Positions 26,152 through 35,470 of a stretch of 64,000 bases of DNA are shown in pieces (the first letter of the stretch is position 1; every line of letters starts with the position of its first letter). The DNA comes from Duganella sp. SG902 (lineage in GTDB: Bacteria > Pseudomonadota > Gammaproteobacteria > Burkholderiales > Burkholderiaceae_D): contig NZ_JABMJK010000002.1 of NCBI RefSeq assembly GCF_013376005.1, forward strand, positions 124,001 through 188,000, in the 5' to 3' direction. Position numbers and translations under genes: made by a program. The notes below the pieces were generated by a model. That model made no database searches, was not told the origin of the DNA, and saw only the letters and a list, made by a program, of their open reading frames with translations.

Positions 26152-27428
26152 ACTCCCTGATTATCTTTGTCCTGCTGCTGGGGCTGATGCTGACCGGCAT
26201 GCCGATCTCGATCTCGCTGGGCCTGACGGTGCTGACCTTCCTGTTCACCATGACGCAGGTGCCGATCGAGTCGGTGGCGCTCAAGCTGTTCACCGGCATC
26301 GAGAAGTTCGAGATCATGGCGATTCCGTTCTTCATCCTGGCCGGCAACTTCCTGACCCACGGTGGCGTGGCGCGGCGCATGATCAACTTCGCCAGCTCGA
26401 TGGTGGGCCACTGGCATGGCGGCCTGGCGCTGGCCGGCGTGCTGGCGTGCGCGCTGTTCGCGGCGGTGTCCGGCTCGTCGCCGGCCACGGTGGTGGCGAT
26501 CGGTTCCATCATCCTGCCGGCCATGGTGCGCCAGGGCTATCCGAAAAGCTTCGGCGCCGGCGTGATCACCACCTCGGGCGCGCTCGGCATCCTGATCCCG
26601 CCGTCGATCGTGATGGTGATGTACTCGGTCACCACCAACACCTCGGTGGGCAAGCTGTTCATGGCCGGCGTGGTGCCGGGCGTGATGCTGGCCTTCTTCC
26701 TCGGCCTGACCACCTGGTGGCTGGCGCGCAAGCACAACTATCCACGCATGGCCAAGGCCAGCTGGGGCGAGCGCTGGCGCACCTTCCGCAAGAGCGCGTG
26801 GGGCTTGGCGCTGATCATCGTGGTGATGGGCGGTATCTACACCGGTACCTTCACCCCGACCGAGGCGGCGGCGATGGCGGCGGTGTACGCCTTCATCATC
26901 GCGGTGTTCGTCTACAAGGACCTCAAGCTGCGGCAGGTGGGCAAGGTGTTGCTGGACTCGGCGGCGATGTCGGCCATGCTGCTGTACATCATCACCAACG
27001 CCGTGCTGTTCTCGTTCCTGATGACCAGTGAGAACATCCCGCAGGCCATGGCCGAATGGATCACCGGCCAGGGCCTGGGCGTGGTGACGTTCCTGCTGGT
27101 GGTGAACATCCTGCTGCTTTTGGCCGGCAATATCATGGAACCATCGTCGATCGTGCTGATCATGGCGCCTATCCTGTTCCCGGTGGCGATGAAGCTGGGG
27201 ATCGATCCGGTGCACTTCGGCATCCTGATCGTGGTGAACATGGAGGTCGGCATGTGCCATCCGCCGGTGGGCCTGAACCTGTATGTGGCGTCCGGCATCA
27301 CCAAGATGGGCATCACCGAACTGACCGTGGCGGTGTGGCCGTGGCTGCTCACCATGCTCGGTTTCCTGGTGCTGGTCACCTACATACCACAAATTTCCTT
27401 GTGGTTGCCAAATTTGATTTACTCTTAA
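26148..27428 (+). CDS. dctM: TRAP transporter large permease DctM
   Basis: 426 aa, about 12 transmembrane helices. Family signatures include PFFILAGNFLTHGGVARRMI, SGSSPATVVAIGSI and GALGILIPPSIVMVMYSV. DctM is the Na+-coupled transmembrane component that moves the substrate handed over by DctP. The last gene of the dctPQM operon; a candidate sRNA begins about 60 bp downstream. Confidence 0.95.
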   Translation: MNSLIIFVLLLGLMLTGMPISISLGLTVLTFLFTMTQVPIESVALKLFTGIEKFEIMAIPFFILAGNFLTHGGVARRMINFASSMVGHWHGGLALAGVLACALFAAVSGSSPATVVAIGSIILPAMVRQGYPKSFGAGVITTSGALGILIPPSIVMVMYSVTTNTSVGKLFMAGVVPGVMLAFFLGLTTWWLARKHNYPRMAKASWGERWRTFRKSAWGLALIIVVMGGIYTGTFTPTEAAAMAAVYAFIIAVFVYKDLKLRQVGKVLLDSAAMSAMLLYIITNAVLFSFLMTSENIPQAMAEWITGQGLGVVTFLLVVNILLLLAGNIMEPSSIVLIMAPILFPVAMKLGIDPVHFGILIVVNMEVGMCHPPVGLNLYVASGITKMGITELTVAVWPWLLTMLGFLVLVTYIPQISLWLPNLIYS

Positions 27429-27481
27429 AGCAGTTCGCTCCGGGCCGCAAAAAAATTTGCGAAAAAGCGTAATGGATACGT

Positions 27482-27724
27482 TATGATGGCGTCGCTCTCA
27501 GGGAAACGTGCATAACGATATGCAGCCCGGTAGCAAAGAATTGTAAGTGGGGAGTGTGTATAGAAACGGTACTCAATACCGGCACTAGATCGAGGAGACA
27601 CACGTTTTACAGAATGTCGCTGTTATAGGGTCTGCAAGCCGCCACAAGCGCGCTACGGAACCAGGCAAGCGACCGGGAACGTGAAGCAGGATTTGAAAAC
27701 GCACCGAACGGTGCGTTTTTTTTT
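27482..27724 (+). ncRNA. Candidate small RNA between dctM and ogt
   Basis: A -10-like TATGAT (27482-27487), with a weak TTGCGA 19 bp upstream, precedes about 230 nt with no credible open frame. The segment ends in a Rho-independent terminator at 27696-27724. An internal perfect hairpin CGGTA-CTCAA-TACCG lies near 27566-27580. Six GGA trinucleotides occur (for example CAGGGAA, GGGGAG, GAGGAGA), as in CsrA-sequestering RNAs, but the loop positions were not verified. It could also be a 6S-like RNA or a long leader of ogt. The conclusion rests on promoter, terminator and absence of coding. Confidence 0.5.
27696..27724 (+). terminator. Rho-independent terminator
   Basis: AACGCACC (27698-27705), loop GAAC, GGTGCGTT (27710-27717) followed by T residues to 27724. 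It ends the candidate sRNA and insulates ogt from the dct operon. Confidence 0.88.
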
Positions 27725-27784
27725 GCCCGCGCCCTTTACAATGCATCCGGTGTGGCTTTTTTGCTGTAGCAGAGATGCAACATA

Positions 27785-28345
27785 ATGGTGCGTACGAACA
27801 ACTTTTTGGTGCATGCAACTGTGATGAAAATACAACAGGGTGGCGAGCTGTTTTCCGTGGTGGCGACACTACCGTTTGGCAAGCTGGGGGTGCGCACGGC
27901 CAACGGGGTGATCGTCGAGATGAGCTACCTGCCGCCCCATTTTGATGCAAAGGCGCCACAGGACGCGACCGCCGAGTTGGCGCTGCATCAGCTCGAAAAA
28001 TACTGCGCGGACGCCGACTACCAATTCACCCTGCCGCTCAAGCGCGCCGGCACGGCGTTCCAGCAGAAGGTGTGGGACGCCATCAGCTCGATTCCGCGCG
28101 GCAGCGTGCGCACCTATGGCGAGCTGGCCAGGCACCTGGGCTCGGCGCCGCGCGCGGTGGGACAGGCCTGTGGCGCCAACTGGTTCCCGATCGTCGTGCC
28201 GTGCCACCGGGTCACCGCCGCCAGCGGCCTGGGCGGCTTCTCCAACAGCGACGACCCCAACGGCTATCTGCTGGGCGTGAAGCGCTGGCTGCTGGCGCAT
28301 GAAGGTTCCAGCGAATACGCATGGCAGCAGACAACCTTGCTTTGA
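27785..28345 (+). CDS. ogt: Methylated-DNA-protein-cysteine methyltransferase
   Basis: 186 aa. The active-site motif PCHRV (acceptor Cys) lies near residue 140, preceded by the helix-turn-helix region SIPRGSVRTYGELARHLG and the Asn hinge GANWFPIVV. It repairs O6-alkylguanine by transferring the alkyl group to its own cysteine. ATG at 27785 is the first in frame; an internal ATG at 27824 would remove 13 residues of uncertain value. Overlaps xerD by 25 bp, so the two are coupled. Confidence 0.93.
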   Translation: MVRTNNFLVHATVMKIQQGGELFSVVATLPFGKLGVRTANGVIVEMSYLPPHFDAKAPQDATAELALHQLEKYCADADYQFTLPLKRAGTAFQQKVWDAISSIPRGSVRTYGELARHLGSAPRAVGQACGANWFPIVVPCHRVTAASGLGGFSNSDDPNGYLLGVKRWLLAHEGSSEYAWQQTTLL

Positions 28346-29223
28346 TCGACGAGTTCTGCGACAGCCTGTGGCTGGAGGACGGGCTGTCCAAGAACACGCT
28401 GGAGGCGTACCGGCGCGACATGCGCCTGTTCGTGCAATGGCTGGAGAGCCAGCGCGCGCAGGTTGACGGCCTGCTGGCCGTGAAGGGGCACGATATCGAA
28501 AGCTATATCGCCGCCCGCCACGCCCAGGGCAAGCCGACCTCGTCCAACCGGCGGCTGTCGGTCATCAAGCGCTTCTACCAGATGATGCTGCGCCAGCGGC
28601 GCATCGACGACGATCCCAGCCTGAAGCTGGCCTCGGCCAGGCAGCCGCAGCGCGCGGTCAACACGCTGAGCGAGGCGCAGGTCGAGGCCCTGCTGGCCGC
28701 GCCGGATGTGAATACGCCGCTCGGCCTGCGCGAGCGCACCATGCTGGAGCTGATGTACGCCAGCGGCCTGCGGGTGTCGGAGCTGGTGGCGCTCAAGCTG
28801 CTGGAGCTGAGCCTGAACGACGGCGTGCTGCGCGTCACCGGCAAGGGCGCCAAGACGCGGCTGGTGCCGTTCGGCCAGCAGGCGCGCGCGTGGCTGGAGC
28901 GCTACCTGAAGGAGGCGCGCGGCGTGATCCTCAACGGCCAGCAGGACGACGCCCTGTTCGTCACCGGGCGCGGCGCCGGCATGACGCGGCAGATGTTCTG
29001 GGTGTTGATCAAAAAGCACGCCCTGAAGGCGGGCATCACGGCGCCGCTGTCGCCGCACACGCTGCGCCACGCGTTCGCCACCCATCTGCTGAACCACGGC
29101 GCCGACCTGCGTGTTGTGCAATTGCTATTGGGGCATTCCGATATTTCCACCACCCAGATCTATACCCATGTCGCAAGGGAGCGTTTGAAGCATCTGCATG
29201 CGCAACATCATCCTCGTGGTTGA
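28321..29223 (+). CDS. xerD: Site-specific tyrosine recombinase XerD
   Basis: 300 aa, the standard XerD length. The N-terminal SAM-like domain begins IDEFCDSLWLEDGLSKNTLEAYRRDM. Catalytic residues are visible: Arg in YASGLRVSEL, His-x-x-Arg in SPHTLRHAFATHLL, His in LGHSDISTT and the nucleophile Tyr in TTQIYTHV. XerD acts with XerC at dif to resolve chromosome dimers. The chromosomal context and full match to XerD argue against a mobile-element integrase. Confidence 0.95.
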   Translation: MAADNLALIDEFCDSLWLEDGLSKNTLEAYRRDMRLFVQWLESQRAQVDGLLAVKGHDIESYIAARHAQGKPTSSNRRLSVIKRFYQMMLRQRRIDDDPSLKLASARQPQRAVNTLSEAQVEALLAAPDVNTPLGLRERTMLELMYASGLRVSELVALKLLELSLNDGVLRVTGKGAKTRLVPFGQQARAWLERYLKEARGVILNGQQDDALFVTGRGAGMTRQMFWVLIKKHALKAGITAPLSPHTLRHAFATHLLNHGADLRVVQLLLGHSDISTTQIYTHVARERLKHLHAQHHPRG

Positions 29224-29277
29224 GCAACTTGCGTCATAATGAAGACAGGGCAACGCTTTCTTTAGAAGGAGTGGCAA

Positions 29278-29454
29278 ATGGCCAAAACGAACTTCGCGTA
29301 TGAAAAGCGGCAGCGGGAACTGGAAAAGAAGAAAAAGCAGGAAGAGAAAGCCCGGCGCAAGGCCGAGCTGAAGAACAATCCGGGCCTGGCCCAGGAGAGT
29401 GAGGAAGACCTGGCCGAGGGCGAGACCTCCGGCCTCGCCCCCGACGACGATTAA
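29278..29454 (+). CDS. Small charged protein, function unknown
   Basis: 58 aa. ATG at 29278 follows GAAGGAGTGGCAA, a strong RBS. The N-terminal half is extremely basic and helical (KRQRELEKKKKQEEKARRKAE), and the C-terminal half is acidic and Gly-rich. This charge split is seen in several conserved small betaproteobacterial proteins of unknown role. It lies 54 bp behind xerD. Its stop codon overlaps that of the convergent RND pump gene by 4 bp, which makes the exact end credible. Confidence 0.7.
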   Translation: MAKTNFAYEKRQRELEKKKKQEEKARRKAELKNNPGLAQESEEDLAEGETSGLAPDDD

Positions 29455-32400
29455 GCGACTTCCGCCGCGTCCTTGCGCACCTCGTGCAGCGCCGGCTCCT
29501 CTTCGTGGCGGCCCTTGAAGAAGCGCGCGCAGCGTTTGCCGAGGTTGTCGAGATAGGTGTAGGCCACCGGCACCACCACCAGCGTCAGCAGGGTCGAGGT
29601 CAGCACGCCGCCGATCACCGCGCGGCCCATCGGCGCCTGGGTCTCGCCGCCTTCACCCATGCCGATCGCCATCGGCAGCATGCCGAACACCATGGCCAGC
29701 GTGGTCATCAGGATGGGGCGCAGGCGCACCTGGCCGGCCGTCATCAGCGCCTCGTGCTGGCTCTGGCCTTCCTTCTGCGCGTGGTTGGTGAAGTCCACCA
29801 GCAAGATCGCGTTCTTGGTCACCAGGCCCATCAGCATGATGAAGCCGATCACCGAGAAGATGTTGAGCGTGGTGTGGGTCACCAGCAGCGCCACCAGCAC
29901 GCCGATCAGCGACAGCGGCAGCGACATCATGATGGCCACCGGCTGCAGGAAGCTGCCGAACTGCGAGGCCAGCACCAGGTAGATGAAGATGATGGCAATG
30001 CCCAGCGCGATCATGGCCGAGGTCATCGACTGCTCCATCTCCTGCGCGTTGCCGCCGACGTCGAAGCGCACGCCGGACGGCAGCTCGATTTCCTTCATGG
30101 CCTTCTTGACGTCGCTGTCGACGTCGCCGCCGGGACGGCCCTCGGTGCTGGCGTACACCGCCACCCGGCGCTGCAGCGCCTGGCGCTTGAGCACCTGCGG
30201 GCTGAAGGCCGGCACGAAGTCCACCACCTGGCGCAGCGGCACCATCACCGGACGGCCGTCCGGGCCCAGCTTGCTCGACGCCAGCGACAGGTCGGCCAGG
30301 TCGGTCACCTTCTGGCGGCCCGATTTCGGCAGCTGCACGTTGACCTCGTAGTTCTGGCCATCGGCGGCCAGGAAGTGCGAGGTGGTGTCGCCCGCCACGA
30401 ACGGACGCAGCGCGCTGCCGATCTGCTGCGTGGTCAGGCCGAGGTCGCTGGCCAGCTCGTTGTTGATCTTGATGTTGGTCGACGGGTTGGCGCCTTCCTG
30501 GCTGTATTCCAGGTCGACCAGGCCCTTGATCTTGCGCATCTTGTCCATCAGGCGGTGCGCCACGTCGTCCAGCTTGGCCTCGTCGGTGCCGAGGATGGCG
30601 ATGAAGATCGGCTTCATGCCGGCCGTCAGCGTGATGCCGGCGATCTGGTTCAGGCGCGCGCGGATCGCCGCCTCCATCTGCTGCTGTGAGCGGCGGTGAT
30701 GGAATTTGCGGTCCTTGAGCTTGATGTCGATCTGCGCGGTGTTGCGGCCATCCCAGGTGCCGACCACGGCGATCACGCTTTCGATCTCCGGGAAGGCCTT
30801 GAGCGCCGCCTCGACCTGGTGCACCTTGTTGTCGGTGTAATCCAGGCTGGAGCCGACCGGGGTCTTGACCAGGAAGTTGACCCAGCCGTTATCCTGCTCC
30901 GGCATCATCTCGCCGCCGATCATCGGCACCAGCATGATGGAGCCGGCGAACAGCGCGAAGGCCAGGGCCAGCGTCATCTTCTTCCAGCGCAGCGCCAGCG
31001 CCAGCACCTTGCCGTACACCTTGTGCAGCCATTCCACGCCGCCCTCCAGCCAGTGCATGAGGCGGCCCAGCCACGGCAGGTATTTGAAGCGGTCCTGCAC
31101 CGGGTCCGGCCACACCGACGACAGCATCGGGTCCAGCGTGAACGAGACGAACAGCGACACCAGCACCGCCACCGCCACCGTGATGCCGAACTGCAGGAAG
31201 AAGCGGCCGATGATGCCGTCCATGAAGGCCACCGGAATGAACACCGCCACGATGGCGAAGGTGGTGGCCATCACGGCCAGGCCGATCTCGTTGGTGCCGT
31301 CCTCGGCCGCCTTGCGGTGGTTCTTGCCCATGCCGAGGTGGCGCACGATGTTCTCGCGCACCACGATGGCGTCGTCGATCAGCAGGCCGATGCACAGCGA
31401 CAGCGCCATCAGCGTCAGGAAATTGAGCGTGAAGCCGAAGGCCTTCATGGCGATGAAGCTGGCCAGCACCGAGATCGGCAGCGTCAGGCCGGTGATGATG
31501 GTCGAGCGCCACGAGTGCAGGAAGAAGAACACGATCACCATGGTCAGCACCGCGCCCTCGATGATGGTTTTCTTGACGTTGTCCAGCTGCGCCTGCACCT
31601 TCAGCGATTCATCGTTCAGCACCGCCACCTTGATGTCGGCCGGCAGGGATTTCCGCAGGTCGGCGGCGACCTGCTGGATGCGGCGGCCCACTTCCACCAC
31701 GTTGGCATCCTGCACCTTGGTGATGTCGAGCGTGACGGCACGCTGGCCGTCGATGCGCGAGATCGACAGCTCCTCCTGCGCGCCATCCTCCACGGTGGCG
31801 ACCTGCTCCAGATAGACCGGGCCGTTGGCGCGGCGCGCAACGATGATCTTGTTGAAGTCGCGCGGGTCCTTCATCTTGCCCTCCACCCGCACCAGGCGCT
31901 CGCTGGCGCCATAGCTGATGAAGCCGGCCGGCAGGTTGGTGTTGGTGTTCTGGATGGCGTTCAACACCTCGTCCACGCCGACCGCCTGCGCGGTCAGGTC
32001 GTTGGGGCGCAGCTGGATCAGGATCTGGCGCGCGGTCATGCCGTTGACGCGCACCTGGCCGACGCCCGCCACGCCCTGGAAGCGCTTGGCGATGATCTGG
32101 TCGGCCATGGTGGACAGCTCGCGCAGCGAGTGGTCGCTGGCGGTCAGGCCGATCTGCGCGATGGGGCGCGCGTTCTCGCCCTCGAAGCGGACGATGAACG
32201 GGTCCTTGGCCTCGCGCGGGAAGCGCGGCCGCACCTGCGCCACCTTGTCGCGCAAGTCCTGCATGGCGCGGTCCATGTCGGTCGACAGTTCAAAGTCGAC
32301 GTAGACGCCGGCGCGGCCCTCCCACGAGTTCGAGCGCAGCGTCTTGATGCCGCTGACGGTGTTGACCGCCTCCTCGATCGGGCGGGTGATGTCGTTCTCC

Positions 32401-32576
32401 ACCGCTTCCGGCGAGGCGCCCGGATACTGCACCTCGATGGCGGCGCCGGGAATGTCGACGTTGGGCATGGCCTCCAGGCCGAGGCCGCGATACGAGAACA
32501 GGCCCAGCACCATCAACCCCACCATCACCATGGTGGCGAACACTGGATTCCGAATGCTGACTTTGGTAATCCACAT
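29451..32576 (-). CDS. RND efflux pump inner-membrane permease (AcrB/MdtB superfamily)
   Basis: 1041 aa, full RND length. The first helix starts VSIRNPVFATMVMVGLMVLG. Motif A-like ALSLCIGLLIDDAIVVREN carries the paired Asp of the proton relay, and the second-half helix set begins near ALGIAIIFIYLVLASQFGS. Two large periplasmic loops are present (about 33-335 and 565-860). The protein belongs to the hydrophobe/amphiphile efflux branch. It begins 2 bp behind the adaptor gene, and no outer-membrane factor gene is in the window. The substrate cannot be inferred. Confidence 0.94.
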   Translation of the reverse strand: MWITKVSIRNPVFATMVMVGLMVLGLFSYRGLGLEAMPNVDIPGAAIEVQYPGASPEAVENDITRPIEEAVNTVSGIKTLRSNSWEGRAGVYVDFELSTDMDRAMQDLRDKVAQVRPRFPREAKDPFIVRFEGENARPIAQIGLTASDHSLRELSTMADQIIAKRFQGVAGVGQVRVNGMTARQILIQLRPNDLTAQAVGVDEVLNAIQNTNTNLPAGFISYGASERLVRVEGKMKDPRDFNKIIVARRANGPVYLEQVATVEDGAQEELSISRIDGQRAVTLDITKVQDANVVEVGRRIQQVAADLRKSLPADIKVAVLNDESLKVQAQLDNVKKTIIEGAVLTMVIVFFFLHSWRSTIITGLTLPISVLASFIAMKAFGFTLNFLTLMALSLCIGLLIDDAIVVRENIVRHLGMGKNHRKAAEDGTNEIGLAVMATTFAIVAVFIPVAFMDGIIGRFFLQFGITVAVAVLVSLFVSFTLDPMLSSVWPDPVQDRFKYLPWLGRLMHWLEGGVEWLHKVYGKVLALALRWKKMTLALAFALFAGSIMLVPMIGGEMMPEQDNGWVNFLVKTPVGSSLDYTDNKVHQVEAALKAFPEIESVIAVVGTWDGRNTAQIDIKLKDRKFHHRRSQQQMEAAIRARLNQIAGITLTAGMKPIFIAILGTDEAKLDDVAHRLMDKMRKIKGLVDLEYSQEGANPSTNIKINNELASDLGLTTQQIGSALRPFVAGDTTSHFLAADGQNYEVNVQLPKSGRQKVTDLADLSLASSKLGPDGRPVMVPLRQVVDFVPAFSPQVLKRQALQRRVAVYASTEGRPGGDVDSDVKKAMKEIELPSGVRFDVGGNAQEMEQSMTSAMIALGIAIIFIYLVLASQFGSFLQPVAIMMSLPLSLIGVLVALLVTHTTLNIFSVIGFIMLMGLVTKNAILLVDFTNHAQKEGQSQHEALMTAGQVRLRPILMTTLAMVFGMLPMAIGMGEGGETQAPMGRAVIGGVLTSTLLTLVVVPVAYTYLDNLGKRCARFFKGRHEEEPALHEVRKDAAEVA

Positions 32577-32578
32577 GA

Positions 32579-33787
32579 TCAGCCCTTCGACGCTTCAGCG
32601 GCCTTGGCTTGCGCCGTCGGCGGCAGCTTGACCAGGGCGCCGGGCTTCAGGCTGTCCAGGCGCGAGACGATGACGTGCGCGCCTTGCGCCAGGCCTTCAT
32701 GCACCTCGGCGTAGCCTTCCTCCTCATTGCGCAGGCCGATCCTGACCGGCTGCGCCAGCAGCTTGCCCTGTTCGACCTTGTAGACGATCTGCTGGCCGTC
32801 CTTGTCGTTGCGGATGGCGGCCAGCGGCACCACCGGCGCCACCGGCGAACGGTCGGTGACGATGCTGCCCTTGGCGAACATGCCGGCGCGCAGCGCGCTG
32901 TCCTCGTTCCTGACCGAGATATAGACCAGCATCGCGCGCGAGCCGGCCTCGGTCGATGGATTGATGCGCGCCACCTTGCCATGGAAGTCGCGCTGGGCGA
33001 AACCATCGACGCGGAACTTCACGTCCTGGCCGACCTTCACGCGCGGGATTTCCGAGGCCGGCACCTGCGCCTCCAGCGTCAGCTCGGACAGGTTGACGAT
33101 GCTGTACACCGGCATGTCCGGCGCCAGCTTCTCACCGGCCTGCACGTGGCGCTTGCTGATCACGCCGTCGATCGGCGCCTTGATCACGCCATCGTTGAGG
33201 GCGATGCGGGCGATGTCCACCATGGCCGCCGCCGACTTCACGGCGGCGCGCGCCAGGTCGACCGTGTTCTGGGTGGAGTCGTAGGCGTTTTGCGAGATGT
33301 ATTTCTGCTTGAGCAGGGCCTGGCTGTTGGCTTCGTTCTTGGTAGCCATGGCCAGCTTGGCCTGGGCCTCATCCAGCATGGCCTGCTGCTGTTGCAGGCG
33401 CGCGCGCAGGTCGGCCTGGTCGATACGGGCCAGCACCTGGCCGGCGTGCACCGCCATGCCTTCCTGCAGCGTGGTGGCTTCTACCACGCCCGAGACCTTG
33501 GACTTGATGGTGGCCGAACTCAGGGGCGCCAGCGAGCCCGACAGGGGCAAGCTGACCGCCAATGAACGGGCGTCGACGGCGGCGATGTCGCCGCTCGATA
33601 ATTCGAAGACCTCTTTCTTTTCCTTGGCCGCCGCCGGGGCCGCGGCCGGTGCTGCCTCCTGCTTGCCGCGCAGGACGGTCCAGCCGCCACCGGCCAGCGC
33701 AATCACGACCAGGGCGATGGCCGGCTTGCGCCAGCGTTGTTTGCGCACGGTGGGCTGGGTGTACGGGGGGAGGGTTTCAAGTTTCAT
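32579..33787 (-). CDS. RND pump periplasmic adaptor (membrane fusion protein)
   Basis: 402 aa. An N-terminal basic segment and a membrane anchor (about 22-40) come first. The lipoyl-like halves (VSGVVEATTLQEGMAVHAGQVLARID and IKAPIDGVISKRHVQAGEKL) flank an alpha-helical hairpin (about 125-185), with beta-barrel and membrane-proximal parts after it. It bridges the permease and an outer-membrane channel. The first gene of the pump operon, with only 2 bp to the permease gene. No regulator gene is adjacent. Confidence 0.92.
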   Translation of the reverse strand: MKLETLPPYTQPTVRKQRWRKPAIALVVIALAGGGWTVLRGKQEAAPAAAPAAAKEKKEVFELSSGDIAAVDARSLAVSLPLSGSLAPLSSATIKSKVSGVVEATTLQEGMAVHAGQVLARIDQADLRARLQQQQAMLDEAQAKLAMATKNEANSQALLKQKYISQNAYDSTQNTVDLARAAVKSAAAMVDIARIALNDGVIKAPIDGVISKRHVQAGEKLAPDMPVYSIVNLSELTLEAQVPASEIPRVKVGQDVKFRVDGFAQRDFHGKVARINPSTEAGSRAMLVYISVRNEDSALRAGMFAKGSIVTDRSPVAPVVPLAAIRNDKDGQQIVYKVEQGKLLAQPVRIGLRNEEEGYAEVHEGLAQGAHVIVSRLDSLKPGALVKLPPTAQAKAAEASKG

Positions 33788-33914
33788 ATCGTTCTTCTAA
33801 TCAGGATGGCGCATGGTGTCACTTTAGGCCGTTGCAAGAGTGACAGCCAGTGAAATGCGATGGGCGGTGTAAAACCGCGCCTGAAATGCAGAAAAACGAG
33901 ATTGGCGGTGTGTT

Positions 33915-34895
33915 TTAGTGCAAGCGCAGCCGCACCAGCACCTGGCCGTGATCGGAAGCGCCCGGCTGCTGAGGCTGCAGGTGCTGGTTGAGGTAGCTGA
34001 CCTGCACCACCTCGCCCAGCGCGTGGCGCGAGGCCGGGTGGAACTCCTCCGACACCAGCACGTGGTCGATGGTGGCGTGGCGCCCTTCGTGGGTGATGGT
34101 GTAGCCGCCATCGCCGCGCTGCTCCTCGCCGGATTGCAGGTGGCGGCAATCGAACAGCTGGCCGCGCAGCTCCTCGCCCGGCTCGCAGGCGGCGCCGGCG
34201 CCCATGACGATGGTGGTGGTGACCGCGTCGACCGTATCGTTGAAGTCGCCCAGCACCACGCGCGGGCGGCGCTGCACCTTGTCCATGGCGCTCAGCAGGG
34301 CGCGCAGCGCCACCGCCTCGGTGCCGCGCCGGATCAGCGAGCGCAGGTTGGCCTGGGCGTGCAGCATGGGGATGTCGCCGGCATCGCCGCTGTGTTCATT
34401 GCGGTAGTCGGGGCGCTTGGATTTCAGGTGGACCACGATGACGTCGACGATTTGCTCATTCGGCAGCACCACTTGCGCGTGCAGGGGCGCGCGGGCGAAG
34501 CGGTCGGCGTCGCGACTGCCCTCGGGCAGGGCCACGCCGTCGGGAAACATGATGTAGGCCTGGGCCGGGGCGGCCAGCGGCAGGCGGGTGATCAGCGCCA
34601 CCTCCGGCGTCAGGCGCGGCGCGCCCGTGACGGGATCGGGCGGCGGCTCGAAGCCGGCCAGGGTGGCGTCGCGGTAGCGCTGGCTGCGGGCCAGCACGTC
34701 GCGCAGGGCGGCCAGGGAAAAGATTTCCTGCAGGCCGATGACGTCGGCGTCCAGGGCGTCCAGCTGCCGCGCGGTCCAGGCGACCTTCGCTTCGTACTCG
34801 GCCTCGGTCAGGGGCGCCAGATTGTCGTACAATTTCGCCCCAGGCTGGGAAAGATTGCATACATTGAAAGTGGCAAAGCGAATTTCCTGCTGCAT
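33915..34895 (-). CDS. Endonuclease/exonuclease/phosphatase (EEP) family protein
   Basis: 326 aa from ATG at 34895; longer upstream frames are the mirror of ybaK. EEP motifs are FATFNVCNLS (Asn), VIGLQEIFS (metal-binding Glu), VVHLKSKRPDY, VVLGDFNDT (Asp/Asn) and the final SDHGQVLVRL (Asp-His). There is no signal peptide, so it is cytoplasmic. Members include nucleases and phosphodiesterases, and the substrate is not predictable. It is divergent from ybaK with a 27-bp gap. Confidence 0.88.
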   Translation of the reverse strand: MQQEIRFATFNVCNLSQPGAKLYDNLAPLTEAEYEAKVAWTARQLDALDADVIGLQEIFSLAALRDVLARSQRYRDATLAGFEPPPDPVTGAPRLTPEVALITRLPLAAPAQAYIMFPDGVALPEGSRDADRFARAPLHAQVVLPNEQIVDVIVVHLKSKRPDYRNEHSGDAGDIPMLHAQANLRSLIRRGTEAVALRALLSAMDKVQRRPRVVLGDFNDTVDAVTTTIVMGAGAACEPGEELRGQLFDCRHLQSGEEQRGDGGYTITHEGRHATIDHVLVSEEFHPASRHALGEVVQVSYLNQHLQPQQPGASDHGQVLVRLRLH

Positions 34896-34922
34896 AATGG
34901 ACAACTCCCCCAGATACTCACC

Positions 34923-35414
34923 ATGGCGAAAAAAGAGCATATCTCCGAAACCCCGGCCACCCAGATGCTGCGCAAGCACAAGGTGGCGTTCACCGAGCAC
35001 CCGTACGACTACGAGGAGCACGGCGGCACCAGCGTGTCCTCGCGCGAGCTGGGCGTCGACGAGCACCACGTGGTCAAGACGCTGGTGATGCAGGACGAAG
35101 CCGCCAAACCTTTAATTGTGCTGATGCACGGCGATTGCAAGGTCTCGACCAAGAATCTCGCCCGCAACATCGGCTGCAAGTCCGTCGAACCGTGCAAGCC
35201 GGAGGTGGCGTCGCGCCACAGCGGCTACATGATCGGCGGCACCTCGCCATTCGGCACCAAGAAAAGCATGCCGGTGTACGTGGAGGATAGCATCCTTGCG
35301 CTGGAAACGATTTATATCAATGGCGGCAGGCGCGGTTATCTGGTCGGCATCCAGCCGCGGGTGCTGACCGAGCTGCTGAACGCCAGGCCGGTGCATTGCG
35401 CGCTGGCCGAATAA
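34923..35414 (+). CDS. ybaK: Cys-tRNA(Pro) deacylase YbaK
   Basis: 163 aa. The protein shows the YbaK/ProX editing fold signatures: TPATQMLRKHKVAFTEHPYDY, the Lys in VVKTLVMQ, and the GGTSPFGTKKSMPVYVE block. It clears Cys mischarged onto tRNA-Pro. The start ATG at 34923 gives the family length. Confidence 0.93.
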   Translation: MAKKEHISETPATQMLRKHKVAFTEHPYDYEEHGGTSVSSRELGVDEHHVVKTLVMQDEAAKPLIVLMHGDCKVSTKNLARNIGCKSVEPCKPEVASRHSGYMIGGTSPFGTKKSMPVYVEDSILALETIYINGGRRGYLVGIQPRVLTELLNARPVHCALAE

Positions 35415-35470
35415 GGCTGTATATTCAGCGGCCCCGCGCGCGGGCACAGAACGATAAATAGAGGAAAAAG

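Noticed and set aside
27482..27724. Firm identification of the intergenic RNA as 6S RNA
   Set aside because: The conserved closing stem and central bubble of 6S RNA could not be recognised by eye; left as an unclassified sRNA.
28321..29223. Tyrosine recombinase as mobile-element integrase
   Set aside because: Full-length match to XerD with normal chromosomal neighbours (ogt overlap); no att-like repeats.
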